The notes: a model not told the origin generated them from the sequence alone. A stretch of DNA of 42,251 bases from Defluviitaleaceae bacterium (GCA_009781725.1 WQVF01000030.1:1-42251); one strand, 5' to 3'. Shown: positions 33,001-42,251, counted from the stretch's first letter. A program made the numbers and translations.

Positions 33001-35517
33001 CTAGCATACATATGAGTACTCACCACAGCCTACCTCATGCTTCTCACCATTTGGTAAGCATATCTCCGCCGTCGTATTCGGCGGGATTTTTGCGGTCAGA
33101 TGGAGTTTTCCATCTTTCGACTCCCATTTTGACTCAACTTTGCCATATGGTGTATCCAGTTTTCCTTCCGCCCATGTGAGATTTCCTCCTGGCTTCGGCT
33201 CTATTCTAATCCGCTTATAACCCGGCTCAAGTGGATTAATCCCCGCAACCACTTTGTATAACCAATCCCCGATTGCGCCATATGCGTAATGGTTAAAGGA
33301 GTTCATATCCGCGCTCCACATGCTGCCGTCTGGCTTGATGCCGTCAAGATGCTCCCAAATTGTTGTAGCTCCTGCCTTTACCTGATAGAGCCAAGAAGGA
33401 TAATCCTCACGCTCAAGGAGCTTATACGCTTCTTCTAATCTATTGTTTTGGCTTAGAGCATGGCAAAAATACGGTGTTCCTAAGAAGCCAGTTACTAGAT
33501 GACCGCCATTTTCTTCGATTAACGCTACAAGTGTTTCAATGGTACGGGGGATAAATTCGTCAGGGGTCAGACCAAATACCAGAGACAGAATATGCGCTGT
33601 TTGTGTCCGTGCTGCAAGCCGTCCTGTTGGGGTAAAAAACTCGTTATGATATGCTTTTTCGATTTCGGTGCGCAGCTTGCTGTACTTATCGACATCCGCG
33701 TTTTTGCCCAAAACCTCCGCCGTTTTTACGAGGAGCATGGTGGAATACGCATAGTATGCCGTTGCGCATAAATCCCTTGGAGTAGCACCTACATAGCTGC
33801 CTTCCTTTGCGTCAAGGGCTACCCAATCCCCAAAATGGTTGCCGGTATTCCACAGATGCCCATTGGCTACAGAGCTTATATATTCTACCCAGCCACACAT
33901 ACTTTCGTATTGTTCCTCTAGTAGCCGCTTATCACCAAAGCTTTCGTAGACAGCCCATGGCACAATAACCGCCGCATCACCCCATCCGCATGCCGAATGC
34001 CCCGAGTTATAAAAATCCCCTGATCTTCTTAGTGTATCCGGGATTACATGAGGGACCCCACCACATGGATGCTGGTCGAGCTTTAAATCCTTGAGCCATT
34101 TACGGAAAAACGGCAGCACATCATAGAGATAACAGGCGGTGTGAATAAAGACTTGGGCATCCCCTGTCCAGCCAAGCCGCTCGTCACGTTGAGGGCAGTC
34201 CGTGGGGACATCTAGAAAATTACCCTTTAGCCCCCATGTGATATTGCTCTGAAGTTGATTTACAAGGGGCTCTGAACAGGCGAAGTCGCCGATTTTTCTC
34301 ATATCAGAATGTATTACGATTGCGGTAAAGTCCTCTGGATTAATTTTTCCATGATACTCATCAATTGCTATATACCGAAAACCTTGGAATGTAAAGAAAG
34401 GTTCATATGTTTCAACGCCGCCGCCTTTTAATATATAGGTGTTCGTGCATTTTGCCGCACGCAGGTTTTCTGTATAAAAATTGCCGTCCGAATCCAAGAC
34501 CTCTGCATGGCGCAAGGTAATACGGTCGCCGGCATTGCCCGACACCTTAAACTTTACCCGTCCGGTCATGTTCTGCCCAAAGTCTAACACCTTCTCGCCT
34601 TTTGGCGTTGTGATAAAATCAATAGGCTTTATTATTTCTATTCTACGAACCGGGTCACCGTCGAAGGGCTCAATCGAAAAACTGCCCCTTGGGTGAATGG
34701 AAACAGGCTGCCAGTTCTTCAGGCTTTCCTTCCTGGCATCATAGGTTTCGCCATGATACATTTCTGTATAAACAATAGGGCTGTCTTTAAACTGCCAGTC
34801 CTCCCCGGTCAATATTGTTTCGCAGCTGCCATCTGTGTAACATAAATCAATTTGCGCAGAGAAAGCCATTTTATCGCCGAAGAGATTACGTGTAACGACA
34901 AAATGCAAATCACCCTTGTACCAACCAGGACCGACGCTTGCTGTCAGCATATTTTCACCTTCGGTAAGCATTTCGGTAATATCAAAGGTTTGGTAAAGCA
35001 GCCTGAAATCATAAGCAGACCAACCGGGATTGAAGCAGGTGTTTGTGATGGGCTTCCTGCCGATGTACACTTCATATATACCTAGTGATGTGGCATACAT
35101 CCGTGCGAATTTTATGGGCTTTGTGATTTTGACATTTTTGCCAAAGGTTTTTACACAAGAATCTTCCGGTTTATCATCTGCTTGGATAAAGGGAGCAGTC
35201 CATTTTTCCAGAGCTGTTTCAAACCACCCGTCGCTCCAATCGCTCCAGGTCCCGTTTACACATACCTTGACCCGCCAGTTATACCGGGTTGTATAGGCTA
35301 AAGGCTTGCCGGCGTAATCCACAAAAATAGATCTGGAGCAGGCGACCTCGCCGCTGTCCCATACCATACCATCGTCATCGGTGAGTTGGATATGGTACTT
35401 CTCCTGAAAGGCATTGTTGATATCTGTTTCTATTTTCCAACCGAAGCGAGGCTTCATGGTTGGGATACTTAAGGGGTTTGTGAGTGACTCACAGGTTAGG
35501 TGATTTACTTTCAACAT
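33001..35517 (-). CDS. Alpha-L-rhamnosidase, GH78 type
   Basis: The 838-aa product has the N-terminal beta domains of GH78 (RFGWKIET..., then VDYAGKPLAYTTRYNWRVKV) and the concanavalin-like domain with DFGQNMTGRVKF. The (alpha/alpha)6 catalytic part has PTDCPQRDERLGWTGDAQVF, whose Asp/Glu residues are the catalytic region, and TTIWEHLDG. A C-terminal beta domain closes. No signal peptide, so it acts in the cytoplasm on imported oligosaccharides releasing L-rhamnose. ATG 35517 has TGGAGG upstream. Confidence 0.92.
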   Translation of the reverse strand: MLKVNHLTCESLTNPLSIPTMKPRFGWKIETDINNAFQEKYHIQLTDDDGMVWDSGEVACSRSIFVDYAGKPLAYTTRYNWRVKVCVNGTWSDWSDGWFETALEKWTAPFIQADDKPEDSCVKTFGKNVKITKPIKFARMYATSLGIYEVYIGRKPITNTCFNPGWSAYDFRLLYQTFDITEMLTEGENMLTASVGPGWYKGDLHFVVTRNLFGDKMAFSAQIDLCYTDGSCETILTGEDWQFKDSPIVYTEMYHGETYDARKESLKNWQPVSIHPRGSFSIEPFDGDPVRRIEIIKPIDFITTPKGEKVLDFGQNMTGRVKFKVSGNAGDRITLRHAEVLDSDGNFYTENLRAAKCTNTYILKGGGVETYEPFFTFQGFRYIAIDEYHGKINPEDFTAIVIHSDMRKIGDFACSEPLVNQLQSNITWGLKGNFLDVPTDCPQRDERLGWTGDAQVFIHTACYLYDVLPFFRKWLKDLKLDQHPCGGVPHVIPDTLRRSGDFYNSGHSACGWGDAAVIVPWAVYESFGDKRLLEEQYESMCGWVEYISSVANGHLWNTGNHFGDWVALDAKEGSYVGATPRDLCATAYYAYSTMLLVKTAEVLGKNADVDKYSKLRTEIEKAYHNEFFTPTGRLAARTQTAHILSLVFGLTPDEFIPRTIETLVALIEENGGHLVTGFLGTPYFCHALSQNNRLEEAYKLLEREDYPSWLYQVKAGATTIWEHLDGIKPDGSMWSADMNSFNHYAYGAIGDWLYKVVAGINPLEPGYKRIRIEPKPGGNLTWAEGKLDTPYGKVESKWESKDGKLHLTAKIPPNTTAEICLPNGEKHEVGCGEYSYVC

Positions 35518-35577
35518 GGCTTACCTCCATTTATTAATGATGTCCCATAATAACATATCTTTATTTTGCGTTCTCGT

Positions 35578-38500
35578 TTAAATCCTCTTTTTCCTCGTCC
35601 TAATAAAAAACATTAACACTCCCCCAAGGCTCACAAAGGCAAGCCCGGCAAATGTCAACAGTACCGATACACTCCCGGCCCCTCCTGACATCGGCAGCTC
35701 AAAGTCGACCCAATTGCCAAGGAACCAATCTATATCAATAGGACTGAAGTTATTGAGGATAAATGGAGGAATGATTACACCACCTATATCCTTAAACAGG
35801 ATAATGGTAGAATCTGTGGGGTCATTAATAATCTGCCACTGGCCCATGGGTAGCTGGAAACCCGATGGTGCTTGATATTCCACCAGTTGGTATATGAAAC
35901 CAGGGGTCATATAAAAACCCAGGGGGTCCATTGTAGCCACACCTGGGCTTACATTCTCCGTCATATTCACTTCCTGCCAGGGGGAATTTGGCTGATTGGC
36001 AATGTCAACTTGTACAAGACCATCGCCTCCTATGCTTAGGCCTGATGCATCGGCACGGAAAACCCTGAACCGAGCATTAGGTAGCAACACCGCCATTGGA
36101 GGGTTGGCATATAGCTGCTGGTTGGTTTTGAAAAATTCAAATAGCACCGGTGAAACACGGAAGTTTATATCATAATTGTTTAACAGGTGAACTCGTACGG
36201 GTACCGGATAAGTAAGCTGGCTGGTGGTTGCAAATCCCAAGTGAGGCATGTGTGTAAGTGCGTTTGATGGGGGCACATAACGGCGGCTTGCACGATTTTC
36301 CGCAAAAGTAACATTCACAAGGCTAAGATTGCTGTATGCAATTTGGTCTCCCGTATAAGCCGGTGAAACGCGTATTAGAGGGCTATTGTAATCGTGTCGT
36401 TCGCTGAAAACGCCGCCGCCCATGCCATTTGGAGCAATATTATTTGTGATATGAGCACCATTGGCTGTCAGATGACCGTACTCACATACATATATCCCGC
36501 CCCCATGCTGCCCAGCTTCATTGCCAAGGATTCCCACTGTGGAGCCTGTCTGAATAAAAGTCCCACCTCGCAAGTATATTCCGCCGCCGTTTCCTGCGGC
36601 GAAGTTACCTTCGTCTTCCTCAGGGTCGCCGCCAATGGTACCCCCTGTCATGGTGAATATGGGAGAGGCATGATTAAAGACTATGCCGCTAAGAACAAAT
36701 GTGCTAGCCGATACATGCACTCCGCTACCGTTTTGGGTGACTATATGACCGCTAATATTACCGCCATGCATGTAAAACCGGGAGGGATGAGAAACCACAT
36801 TGTTGTTGGCCACAGTCCCAGTAAAACGCCCCCCGGTCAAGTGCACTCCGCCACCATTTGAGTTGCCTGGAGCACCTACAAGACGGGTGTTGCCGCTGAT
36901 GAGACCGCCATGCATATTAAACGTACCGTTGGAAACACGCACACCATGGCCTGTGGAATTCCAACCAACCACCACCGGTTGATGTATATATCCGTTGCCG
37001 ATTATCCTGCTGTCGCCCCCCATATTGAATATGGAATTAACGGTAGTGCCCCCCACATAAACCCCACCGCCATATCGAGCATGATTATTCTCTATAATTC
37101 TGGTTCTTGTAGTACCGGGGACATCTGTCATGTTAAAGGTTCCGTTCATCACATAAACCCCGCCACCTAGCCCAGTACTTACGACATTGTTGGCGTTGAC
37201 TCCATGGGAGACATTGTTGCGGATTATGCCACCACGCATGTTGAATACATCTTGCGCATGGATTAGCATTACGCCTCCCCCATGGTTATTGGAGCGATTG
37301 GTATGGATTTCGCCGGCGTACATGTCAAATCTTCCTCCATTTTGAAGAAACACTCCACCGCCGCCGCGATTGGCAGCAAGACCGGGGCCACCTGGGGTCC
37401 CTGCAAGACCAGTTGCCGTATTGTTATGTATTACACCATAAGTCGTAGTGCCGTCAGTGGCTGTGCCATAATCCATAATAAGTATGCCGCGCTCAATATT
37501 CACTCCCCCACCAAAAAGGCCTCTGTTTTCATACATCTCGCCACCGAAAATATATATCCTGGGAAGAGCACTTCCAGGGGTCAGACTGCTGGCACCGGTA
37601 AGGGGTCTGCCTACAATCGCACCTCCGCCAAAGCGTCCGATATTGTAACTAATTATGCCGCCGTACATATAGAATGTTGATGCCGGGCTTGCAACGCCGG
37701 AATATCCCTGGACAGCTACCCCACCTGCGGAGTTTCCTGCGGGTTCTCCAGCTTCGGTTGTTAGATGATTGTTGGTAATGCTGCCGCCATTCATGATAAA
37801 TGTAGCACCAGCTATGACGAGCACTCCGCCGGCAGTATAACCGGCGATTACTCTATTGTTGCTGATTTCACCACCATTCATAGTAAAGCTGGCACCTGCA
37901 CCCCTCACAGTAACCGCACCGCCCTGGTGAGTATATCTGTGACGATTGTTCCTAAGTATACTACCCGTTTCCATGTACAAGCTTCCACCCGCATTTACCT
38001 CGATTCCGCCGCGTATGGCGGTAGGCAATGAATCTTGGCCACACAAGATAATATTTTCTAAGCGCAATATACCGTCTACCAAGAAATGTCGCCACAAAAT
38101 CTGCACTTCGGGGAAGTTGTTGTTAGCTGTAGTGCCTGCCGTCCGCTGTACCATACGCCTCTCTTGGTCGCTAGTCAGGGTGATGTCAGCAGTCGCGGGA
38201 ATCGTAATGGCTTGATTAGTGCCTGTTGCATTGGGAAGGAATATATCAACTGTAAGTTCAATAGTCGTCGCTATACCAGAAGTTGCCGCATCGTCCACTG
38301 CATCGCGTAAATCTGCCCAACTGTCAACCTGTACTATAAGGAGAGGAGCAATACCGATATATCCCCCATCTCCCTGGGCCTCCCACTCATAATAATCGAG
38401 ATAATAGTAATAATCCCTATATCTCTCATATTCGTAACTATTGTCATAATCTATGTACTGGTAATATGGGATATATGTTATGTATCCACTGTATTCGTAA

Positions 38501-38682
38501 TAATATTTCTCATATGCTTCAACTATGTAAGAATTATATTCTCCATAATATACCTCACTATGGTATGGAAGATATCTCTCATAATCATCTGAGGCAAACA
38601 CAAAAATAACCATCACTATTGACAGCACAAAAAACATTAAAACCACACGTAACCAACGGTGGCCTTTTGCAAAGGTGTTCAT
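35578..38682 (-). CDS. Sortase-anchored beta-helix surface protein with Tyr-rich region
   Basis: ATG 38682 has GAGGTG 6 nt upstream. After the signal peptide (about 1-30), residues 35-105 are about 40% tyrosine. Then come about 600 residues of beta-helix repeats of the form GGGVYV-GTFNMTDV or GG-I-NN, as in polymorphic surface proteins. A SpaA/Cna-B-like domain (about 860-960) has ARFRVFRAD and IYQLVEYQAPSGF. The end is a wall sorting signal: LPMSG (residue 996), a membrane segment and RKKRI. LPMSG departs from LPxTG by Ser for Thr. It should be covalently fixed to the wall and adhere to a surface; no enzyme domain was seen. Confidence 0.82.
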   Translation of the reverse strand: MNTFAKGHRWLRVVLMFFVLSIVMVIFVFASDDYERYLPYHSEVYYGEYNSYIVEAYEKYYYEYSGYITYIPYYQYIDYDNSYEYERYRDYYYYLDYYEWEAQGDGGYIGIAPLLIVQVDSWADLRDAVDDAATSGIATTIELTVDIFLPNATGTNQAITIPATADITLTSDQERRMVQRTAGTTANNNFPEVQILWRHFLVDGILRLENIILCGQDSLPTAIRGGIEVNAGGSLYMETGSILRNNRHRYTHQGGAVTVRGAGASFTMNGGEISNNRVIAGYTAGGVLVIAGATFIMNGGSITNNHLTTEAGEPAGNSAGGVAVQGYSGVASPASTFYMYGGIISYNIGRFGGGAIVGRPLTGASSLTPGSALPRIYIFGGEMYENRGLFGGGVNIERGILIMDYGTATDGTTTYGVIHNNTATGLAGTPGGPGLAANRGGGGVFLQNGGRFDMYAGEIHTNRSNNHGGGVMLIHAQDVFNMRGGIIRNNVSHGVNANNVVSTGLGGGVYVMNGTFNMTDVPGTTRTRIIENNHARYGGGVYVGGTTVNSIFNMGGDSRIIGNGYIHQPVVVGWNSTGHGVRVSNGTFNMHGGLISGNTRLVGAPGNSNGGGVHLTGGRFTGTVANNNVVSHPSRFYMHGGNISGHIVTQNGSGVHVSASTFVLSGIVFNHASPIFTMTGGTIGGDPEEDEGNFAAGNGGGIYLRGGTFIQTGSTVGILGNEAGQHGGGIYVCEYGHLTANGAHITNNIAPNGMGGGVFSERHDYNSPLIRVSPAYTGDQIAYSNLSLVNVTFAENRASRRYVPPSNALTHMPHLGFATTSQLTYPVPVRVHLLNNYDINFRVSPVLFEFFKTNQQLYANPPMAVLLPNARFRVFRADASGLSIGGDGLVQVDIANQPNSPWQEVNMTENVSPGVATMDPLGFYMTPGFIYQLVEYQAPSGFQLPMGQWQIINDPTDSTIILFKDIGGVIIPPFILNNFSPIDIDWFLGNWVDFELPMSGGAGSVSVLLTFAGLAFVSLGGVLMFFIRTRKKRI

Positions 38683-38849
38683 TACAATCACCTCATGATT
38701 CCTTTCCTATGTACACTACAAAGACGACACTGCGCCACATCTAGCTTATACCACATGGGCCCCTAAAACACAACGTTTTACTTATTACATGTTTGTAACT
38801 TTTTGCCTGACTATCTGACTATATGTAATACGGATGTGTATGAGGGCTT

Positions 38850-39070
38850 TTGCTTAACCGGCACCGCCTGCCGTTATGCATAAAGGGGGTAGCGTACCTA
38901 GTTTTAGATCCGGCCAGGCCCGCCGCCCATGCTAGCACCTTTATTGCGTTTTGCGGCAACCATCGGGGGCCCGGGACCCCAAATTAACTCAAGGCCATAG
39001 TAGTGGATTAGCCTACCCAGTGCGTCACACCAGTAATTCAAGGTACTGTGGGTCATTGGGACTAGGCCTA
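38850..39070 (-). ncRNA. Candidate structured RNA in the 38.7-39.2 kb gap
   Basis: This GC-rich stretch of about 220 nt has no ORF and differs in composition from the genes around it. On the minus strand TGGGTAG (near 39018) can pair with CTACCC (near 38888) to close a domain. Inside are a hairpin GGGG-TCCCG-GGCCCC (38965-38980), a GCCGC/GCGGC stem and TGCTAGCA. Outside lies a stem TAACGGCA/TGCCGGTTA (about 38855-38876). It follows the terminator of the gene at 39197. Strand and class are uncertain; raiA-type and other Clostridia RNAs are possible. The rest of the gap to 38683 shows nothing recognisable. Confidence 0.35.
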
Positions 39071-39079
39071 TTTCTAATT

Positions 39080-39131
39080 AAAAAGCTATACCCAATCACC
39101 GTCGTAATATTGGTGTTGGGTATAGCTTTTT
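39080..39131 (-). terminator. Strong terminator downstream of the BspA-like gene
   Basis: A 16-bp perfect stem (AAAAAGCTATACCCAA with its inverse) plus an inner CACC/GGTG pair, with A/T tails on both sides. Confidence 0.82.
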
Positions 39132-39196
39132 AAATGGTGAATGTTACTTTTCCGGTTTTTCCATTATCATCAAAACCGGGGTGCATAATTATTGCA

Positions 39197-41413
39197 TTAA
39201 TTGATTGTCCAGGTATTCTGCATTGGGTTGGCATTATGATGCGCCATTAGCTCGGCAGAACTAAGGATATAAGTTCCACCCACATTACTCCAAGTGCCTG
39301 CCCGTAGTGCAGGGCCGTTTGGTAGATTAACGAATACAAAATTTTGGCCCAGGGTGAGTTGCTGCAGTGGCGCACCGCTAAACATGAAACTCATGTTGGT
39401 TATGTTGTGGGTGCTCCAACCGGATAAATCCAGACTGGTAACGCCCATTGCATTCTGGAATAACCCATGCATGGCCGTAGCACTTGACGTGTTCCAATTG
39501 GATATATCATCGATGGTCATATTTGTATCCTGGAACATCCGGCCCATGTTGGTTACATTGCTCATATCCCAGTTGGATATGCCCTGTACACTTGATAAGC
39601 TACTTGTGCCTCGGAAGATGCCGTAAGTTATGGTGACATTGCCCGTTTGCCAACCGGTGAGGTTAAGGCTTGTGAGACCAGTTGCACCTTCAAACATGCT
39701 TCGGGCATTGTCCAAGCTGCGGGTGTCCCAGCGGGATAAATCTAAGCTGGTAAACCCTGTCGCTCCTTGGAACATCCCATGCATTGTGAATACATTGGCG
39801 GTGTTCCAGTTAGAGACATCTACAGTTCCATTGGTCAAGCTTGTTGCATCTTGGAACATATGGTGCATTCTTTGGGCACTTCCTGTGTTCCAGCCTGAAA
39901 TATTGCCAACACTCGTAAGATTAGATTCTTGGAACATACGTCCCATGTTTATAACTCTACCTGTGTCCCAGCCAGATAAATCCAAGGTTGTAAGGCCGGT
40001 TGCACCGCGGAATATCCCGTACATATCTGTTACATTCGAGGTATTCCAGGAGGATACCTCCAGCTGTGTTATGCCTCTTACATTTGTAAACATTGCGTGC
40101 ATGGTGATTACACGGCTGGTATCCCAATCGGACACATCAAGGCTTGTAAGGCTGTTGGCCTCTTGAAACATATGATGCATTCTCTGTACACGGCTTGTGT
40201 CCCAGCCGTTGATATTGAGGTGTACAAGGTTGTTAGCTCCCATAAACATCCGGCCCATGTTGATTACATTGCGGGTATCCCAGCTTGATAGGTCGAGGCT
40301 TGTAAGGCTGCTGGCGTTGCGGAATAGGGCATACATCATGGTGGCTGCGCTGGTGTTTATATAGTCCAGGCCTTGGATGGAGTAGACGAGAGATAGGTCG
40401 GAAAACAGGCCTTGGAGCTGTGCCCCGGCGGTTATTGGGCCTTCTATTATTACGCGATGGATGTCTTGGCGGTAGGAATGCCAGGGGCTTGTTGGGGAGT
40501 TCCAGTTGATGGTGCCTGGGGAGAGATATAGACTACCATTTGCGTGTAAAGTCCAATAGACAGTGGATACTACACCGGAAGCGATTGGATAGGGCCCTGA
40601 AATTATCAACCCAATGTTATTCATTTCGGTCCGGAGCTGGATTGCTGCTGTGTCAACTTGTTCTTGTGTTGCAAGGGGATTGTCACGGACCGTTATGGCT
40701 ACCTCCCAAGCGTATAGAAACGGAGCGTGGTCCCAATCTGGGAATAAATCAAGGTCGAATGCTTCCGCCTCGGTTATTGCTGTTATTAGGTCTGCTCGGT
40801 TGATGGGGGGTGGCGTGGGCGTTGAGCCTCCTCCCCCAAATTCCTCAGCTATGCGTTCAAGGTCATTAACTGTAAGTGTGATATGATACTCACTATTTAC
40901 GCCAAGACTTTCAAATGTCCCATCCGCAGCAACTCGATAGATGCTTTGACAAGGCGAGATTAACACTGCTGGTCGTCCCTGCACAAATGCAGAGCGCATG
41001 AACAAAACAACTTCATTGCCTATCGGGAGTGGAAACAACCTATCGTTGACGAGGTTTGTGAACCCCATTCGCCCTCCCAACTGCATGACCTCCATAATAT
41101 CGCCTGTTTCCACATCTCCCTTAAAAACCTCTAAAACTCTAAGCCTATTAACCGTAGTTATTTCATATGGGTCAAATGGAATATCATCAGGCCAACCTTG
41201 CGGTGACCCAACCCAGGTATTTGTCCTCTGGACTCTTTCATCTAAAACCTCAACCCTCACAACATGTGTTGCATCCGAAGCTAATTCATCAATACCAATG
41301 TAAGAATAGTAATCTCCCGATGAATGTATGCTTCCTAGATAATTTACAAAAAAAGTTGCCACTAGCAAGATGACAATCATTATTATTGTAGTTCGAATAA
41401 TATACTTTTTCAT
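39197..41413 (-). CDS. BspA-like (DUF285) surface repeat protein
   Basis: The 738-aa product starts at ATG 41413 with GGAGGAC upstream. Residues 1-30 are a signal peptide or anchor. Residues 36-190 carry a domain with RVLEVFKGDVETGDI, like the module in the protein at 1539-3356. Residues 205-270 resemble a FIVAR-type helical domain. The rest has 12 repeats of about 24 residues with W-DT--V-NM-RMF, the DUF285 (BspA/Mycoplasma lipoprotein) pattern. No wall-sorting signal is present. It probably binds host or matrix proteins. Confidence 0.82.
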   Translation of the reverse strand: MKKYIIRTTIIMIVILLVATFFVNYLGSIHSSGDYYSYIGIDELASDATHVVRVEVLDERVQRTNTWVGSPQGWPDDIPFDPYEITTVNRLRVLEVFKGDVETGDIMEVMQLGGRMGFTNLVNDRLFPLPIGNEVVLFMRSAFVQGRPAVLISPCQSIYRVAADGTFESLGVNSEYHITLTVNDLERIAEEFGGGGSTPTPPPINRADLITAITEAEAFDLDLFPDWDHAPFLYAWEVAITVRDNPLATQEQVDTAAIQLRTEMNNIGLIISGPYPIASGVVSTVYWTLHANGSLYLSPGTINWNSPTSPWHSYRQDIHRVIIEGPITAGAQLQGLFSDLSLVYSIQGLDYINTSAATMMYALFRNASSLTSLDLSSWDTRNVINMGRMFMGANNLVHLNINGWDTSRVQRMHHMFQEANSLTSLDVSDWDTSRVITMHAMFTNVRGITQLEVSSWNTSNVTDMYGIFRGATGLTTLDLSGWDTGRVINMGRMFQESNLTSVGNISGWNTGSAQRMHHMFQDATSLTNGTVDVSNWNTANVFTMHGMFQGATGFTSLDLSRWDTRSLDNARSMFEGATGLTSLNLTGWQTGNVTITYGIFRGTSSLSSVQGISNWDMSNVTNMGRMFQDTNMTIDDISNWNTSSATAMHGLFQNAMGVTSLDLSGWSTHNITNMSFMFSGAPLQQLTLGQNFVFVNLPNGPALRAGTWSNVGGTYILSSAELMAHHNANPMQNTWTIN

Positions 41414-41464
41414 AACAGTCCTCCAGTAGTGGAATCAATGAATGCTGGGTTTTTTCGGTGATAA

Positions 41465-41515
41465 GGGATGGTAGGCCATTACAAAACTTGGTGTTTTGTA
41501 ATAGCCTGCCATCCC
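41465..41515. terminator. Long hairpin between the pseudogene and the BspA-like gene
   Basis: The arms GGGATGGTAGGC and TTACAAAAC pair with their inverses across a 5-nt loop, with a small internal mismatch. It lies downstream of the truncated stalk-domain gene on the minus strand, so it may be its terminator or another palindromic repeat. Confidence 0.6.
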
Positions 41516-41586
41516 CCGTCCTGCACCTTACCAAAAACCCCTTGAAAGCAAAGCCTCCATGGGGTTTTATCATACAAAAATATCGC

Positions 41587-42141
41587 CTAATCCAAAACAA
41601 AAACCGTAACTTCTCGCAACTCTCTATCCCAAAATGTAAATGCATCAAAGTTCTCAATAACAAAGCGCAACGGCACCAACACACGATTATTACGCAACAG
41701 TGGCGTACCCATGTCCTCGGGCAGCGGTTCGCCGACAGGCAGGCGAAGCACTGTATCATTGTAGTAGATATATGCTGTGCGGGTTGACCTGTCCCAGCGT
41801 GGAGTTGCGCCTAGGGCTTCTGATACCAGACGTATGGGTACCATGGTACGGTTTTGGGTGATAAAGGGGGCGGCATCGCTTGTTTGTTGGGTGCCGCGAT
41901 AGTAGTAGCTGTATTGGTTGATGGTTAGGCACAACAGAGGTGTTGGTAGCTGGTAAACAAGCGCGCCGATAATACCTGAGCCTGCAAACTCAAAGTAGAA
42001 ATAATCCCGGTCTGCTGAAAAACTGCCAGGGATAACTGTGTAATCTCCCGAATCAGGGTCAATTACAAAGCCCCTAAACATCAGCAGTTGTACATCTGTT
42101 AGCTCTAGGTCACCTACATATACACTGATAACGCCAATCAA
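41587..42141 (-). pseudogene. Truncated second copy of the stalk-domain protein
   Basis: About 184 residues match the C-terminal end of the protein at 1539-3356 nearly throughout, including NRTMVPIRLVSEALGATPRW and NNRVLVPLRFVIE. Homology stops near 42141. Just upstream, in the same frame, a TAA (42145-42147) ends an unrelated reading frame. No signal peptide, start site or linker is left, so this is very probably a 5'-truncated gene fragment. Confidence 0.75.
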
Positions 42142-42144
42142 GGA

Positions 42145-42249
42145 TTAAAAGCAAAGGAAAGCACAAGCAATCCTGGCAAAGATGAAAGCAATCAATCCAG
42201 CAGCAGAGCGAACCTTGGAAGCACGTTGAATATTGGTTTTTTCGATAAT
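42145..42249 (-). other. Foreign ORF end upstream of the truncated gene
   Basis: An open minus-strand frame from the window edge ends with a TAA at 42145. It encodes a short basic then hydrophobic tail (ending IACAFLCF). It does not resemble the upstream part of the full copy at 1539-3356. It could be the end of a mobile element ORF that replaced the 5' part of the gene, but no family is recognised. Confidence 0.35.
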
Positions 42250-42251
42250 CC

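Noticed and set aside
39294-40288. Plus-strand ORFs opposite the BspA-like gene
   Set aside because: Repeats of the real gene read backwards; no start signals and the minus-strand product is clearly the domain-bearing one.

Overview
The window looks like chromosomal DNA of an anaerobic Gram-positive bacterium of the Clostridia (Bacillota), probably an uncultured lineage. Supporting signs are strong AGGAGG-type ribosome binding sites with some TTG and GTG starts, a BlaI/M56 pair, a HelD-type helicase, a PadR and DUF1700/DUF4097 pair, a sortase-type surface protein, stalk (copper amine oxidase N-terminal) domains behind proline/threonine linkers, and a zinc-ribbon L33 followed by secE-nusG-rplK-rplA. 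No rRNA, tRNA or CRISPR array was seen.

Layout. 1-3.4 kb: two exported proteins, a 5'-cut BACON/lectin-like/matrixin metalloprotease and a stalk-domain protein. 3.5-6.5 kb: a HipA-like kinase and a BlaI/M56 regulatory pair behind a clear promoter with twin operators. 6.7-9.6 kb: glycerophosphodiesterase and HelD. 9.6-15.5 kb, minus strand: an ECF sigma factor with a small membrane protein, a lipoprotein and a small membrane protein, then an ABC exporter and an Orn/Lys/Arg decarboxylase. 15.7-18.1 kb: rpmG-secE-nusG-rplK-rplA, with a perfect tandem 80-bp repeat between nusG and rplK and no rplJL after rplA. 18.2-22.7 kb: a palindromic repeat cluster, a probably truncated nucleotidyltransferase-like gene with its partner, a SpoU/TrmH-type RNA methyltransferase, a cysteine-desulfurase-like enzyme, a VOC protein and a small operon that looks like a toxin-antitoxin unit. 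22.9-24.8 kb: an ECF sigma operon with membrane proteins.

The most notable locus is at 24.9-26.6 kb: an ArsR-family regulator overlapping hgcA, which abuts hgcB. HgcA (corrinoid protein) and HgcB (ferredoxin) are the pair needed for anaerobic mercury methylation. HgcA shows the cap-helix motif with its cobalt-ligand cysteine and five C-terminal membrane segments. HgcB shows two 4Fe-4S motifs, Cys73 and a C-terminal CGC. A promoter with a dyad over its -10 box lies just upstream, directly after a large palindrome that has a second copy near 4.65 kb.

26.7-33 kb holds an HTH membrane protein, PadR with DUF1700/DUF4097, an S41 peptidase-like exported protein, uracil-DNA glycosylase and a tandem YcxB-like pair, one member broken by a deletion. 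33-42.25 kb holds a GH78 rhamnosidase-like enzyme, a tyrosine-rich wall-anchored beta-helix protein, a roughly 200-nt intergenic stretch that may be a structured RNA, a BspA-like repeat protein, and a truncated second copy of the stalk-domain protein joined to an unrelated ORF end.

Several exported proteins share modules: stalk domains, a domain with a VLKGD-like motif, and tyrosine/acid-rich linkers. At least three sorts of dispersed palindromes occupy intergenic gaps. Functional names come from motifs read by eye; no database search was run.
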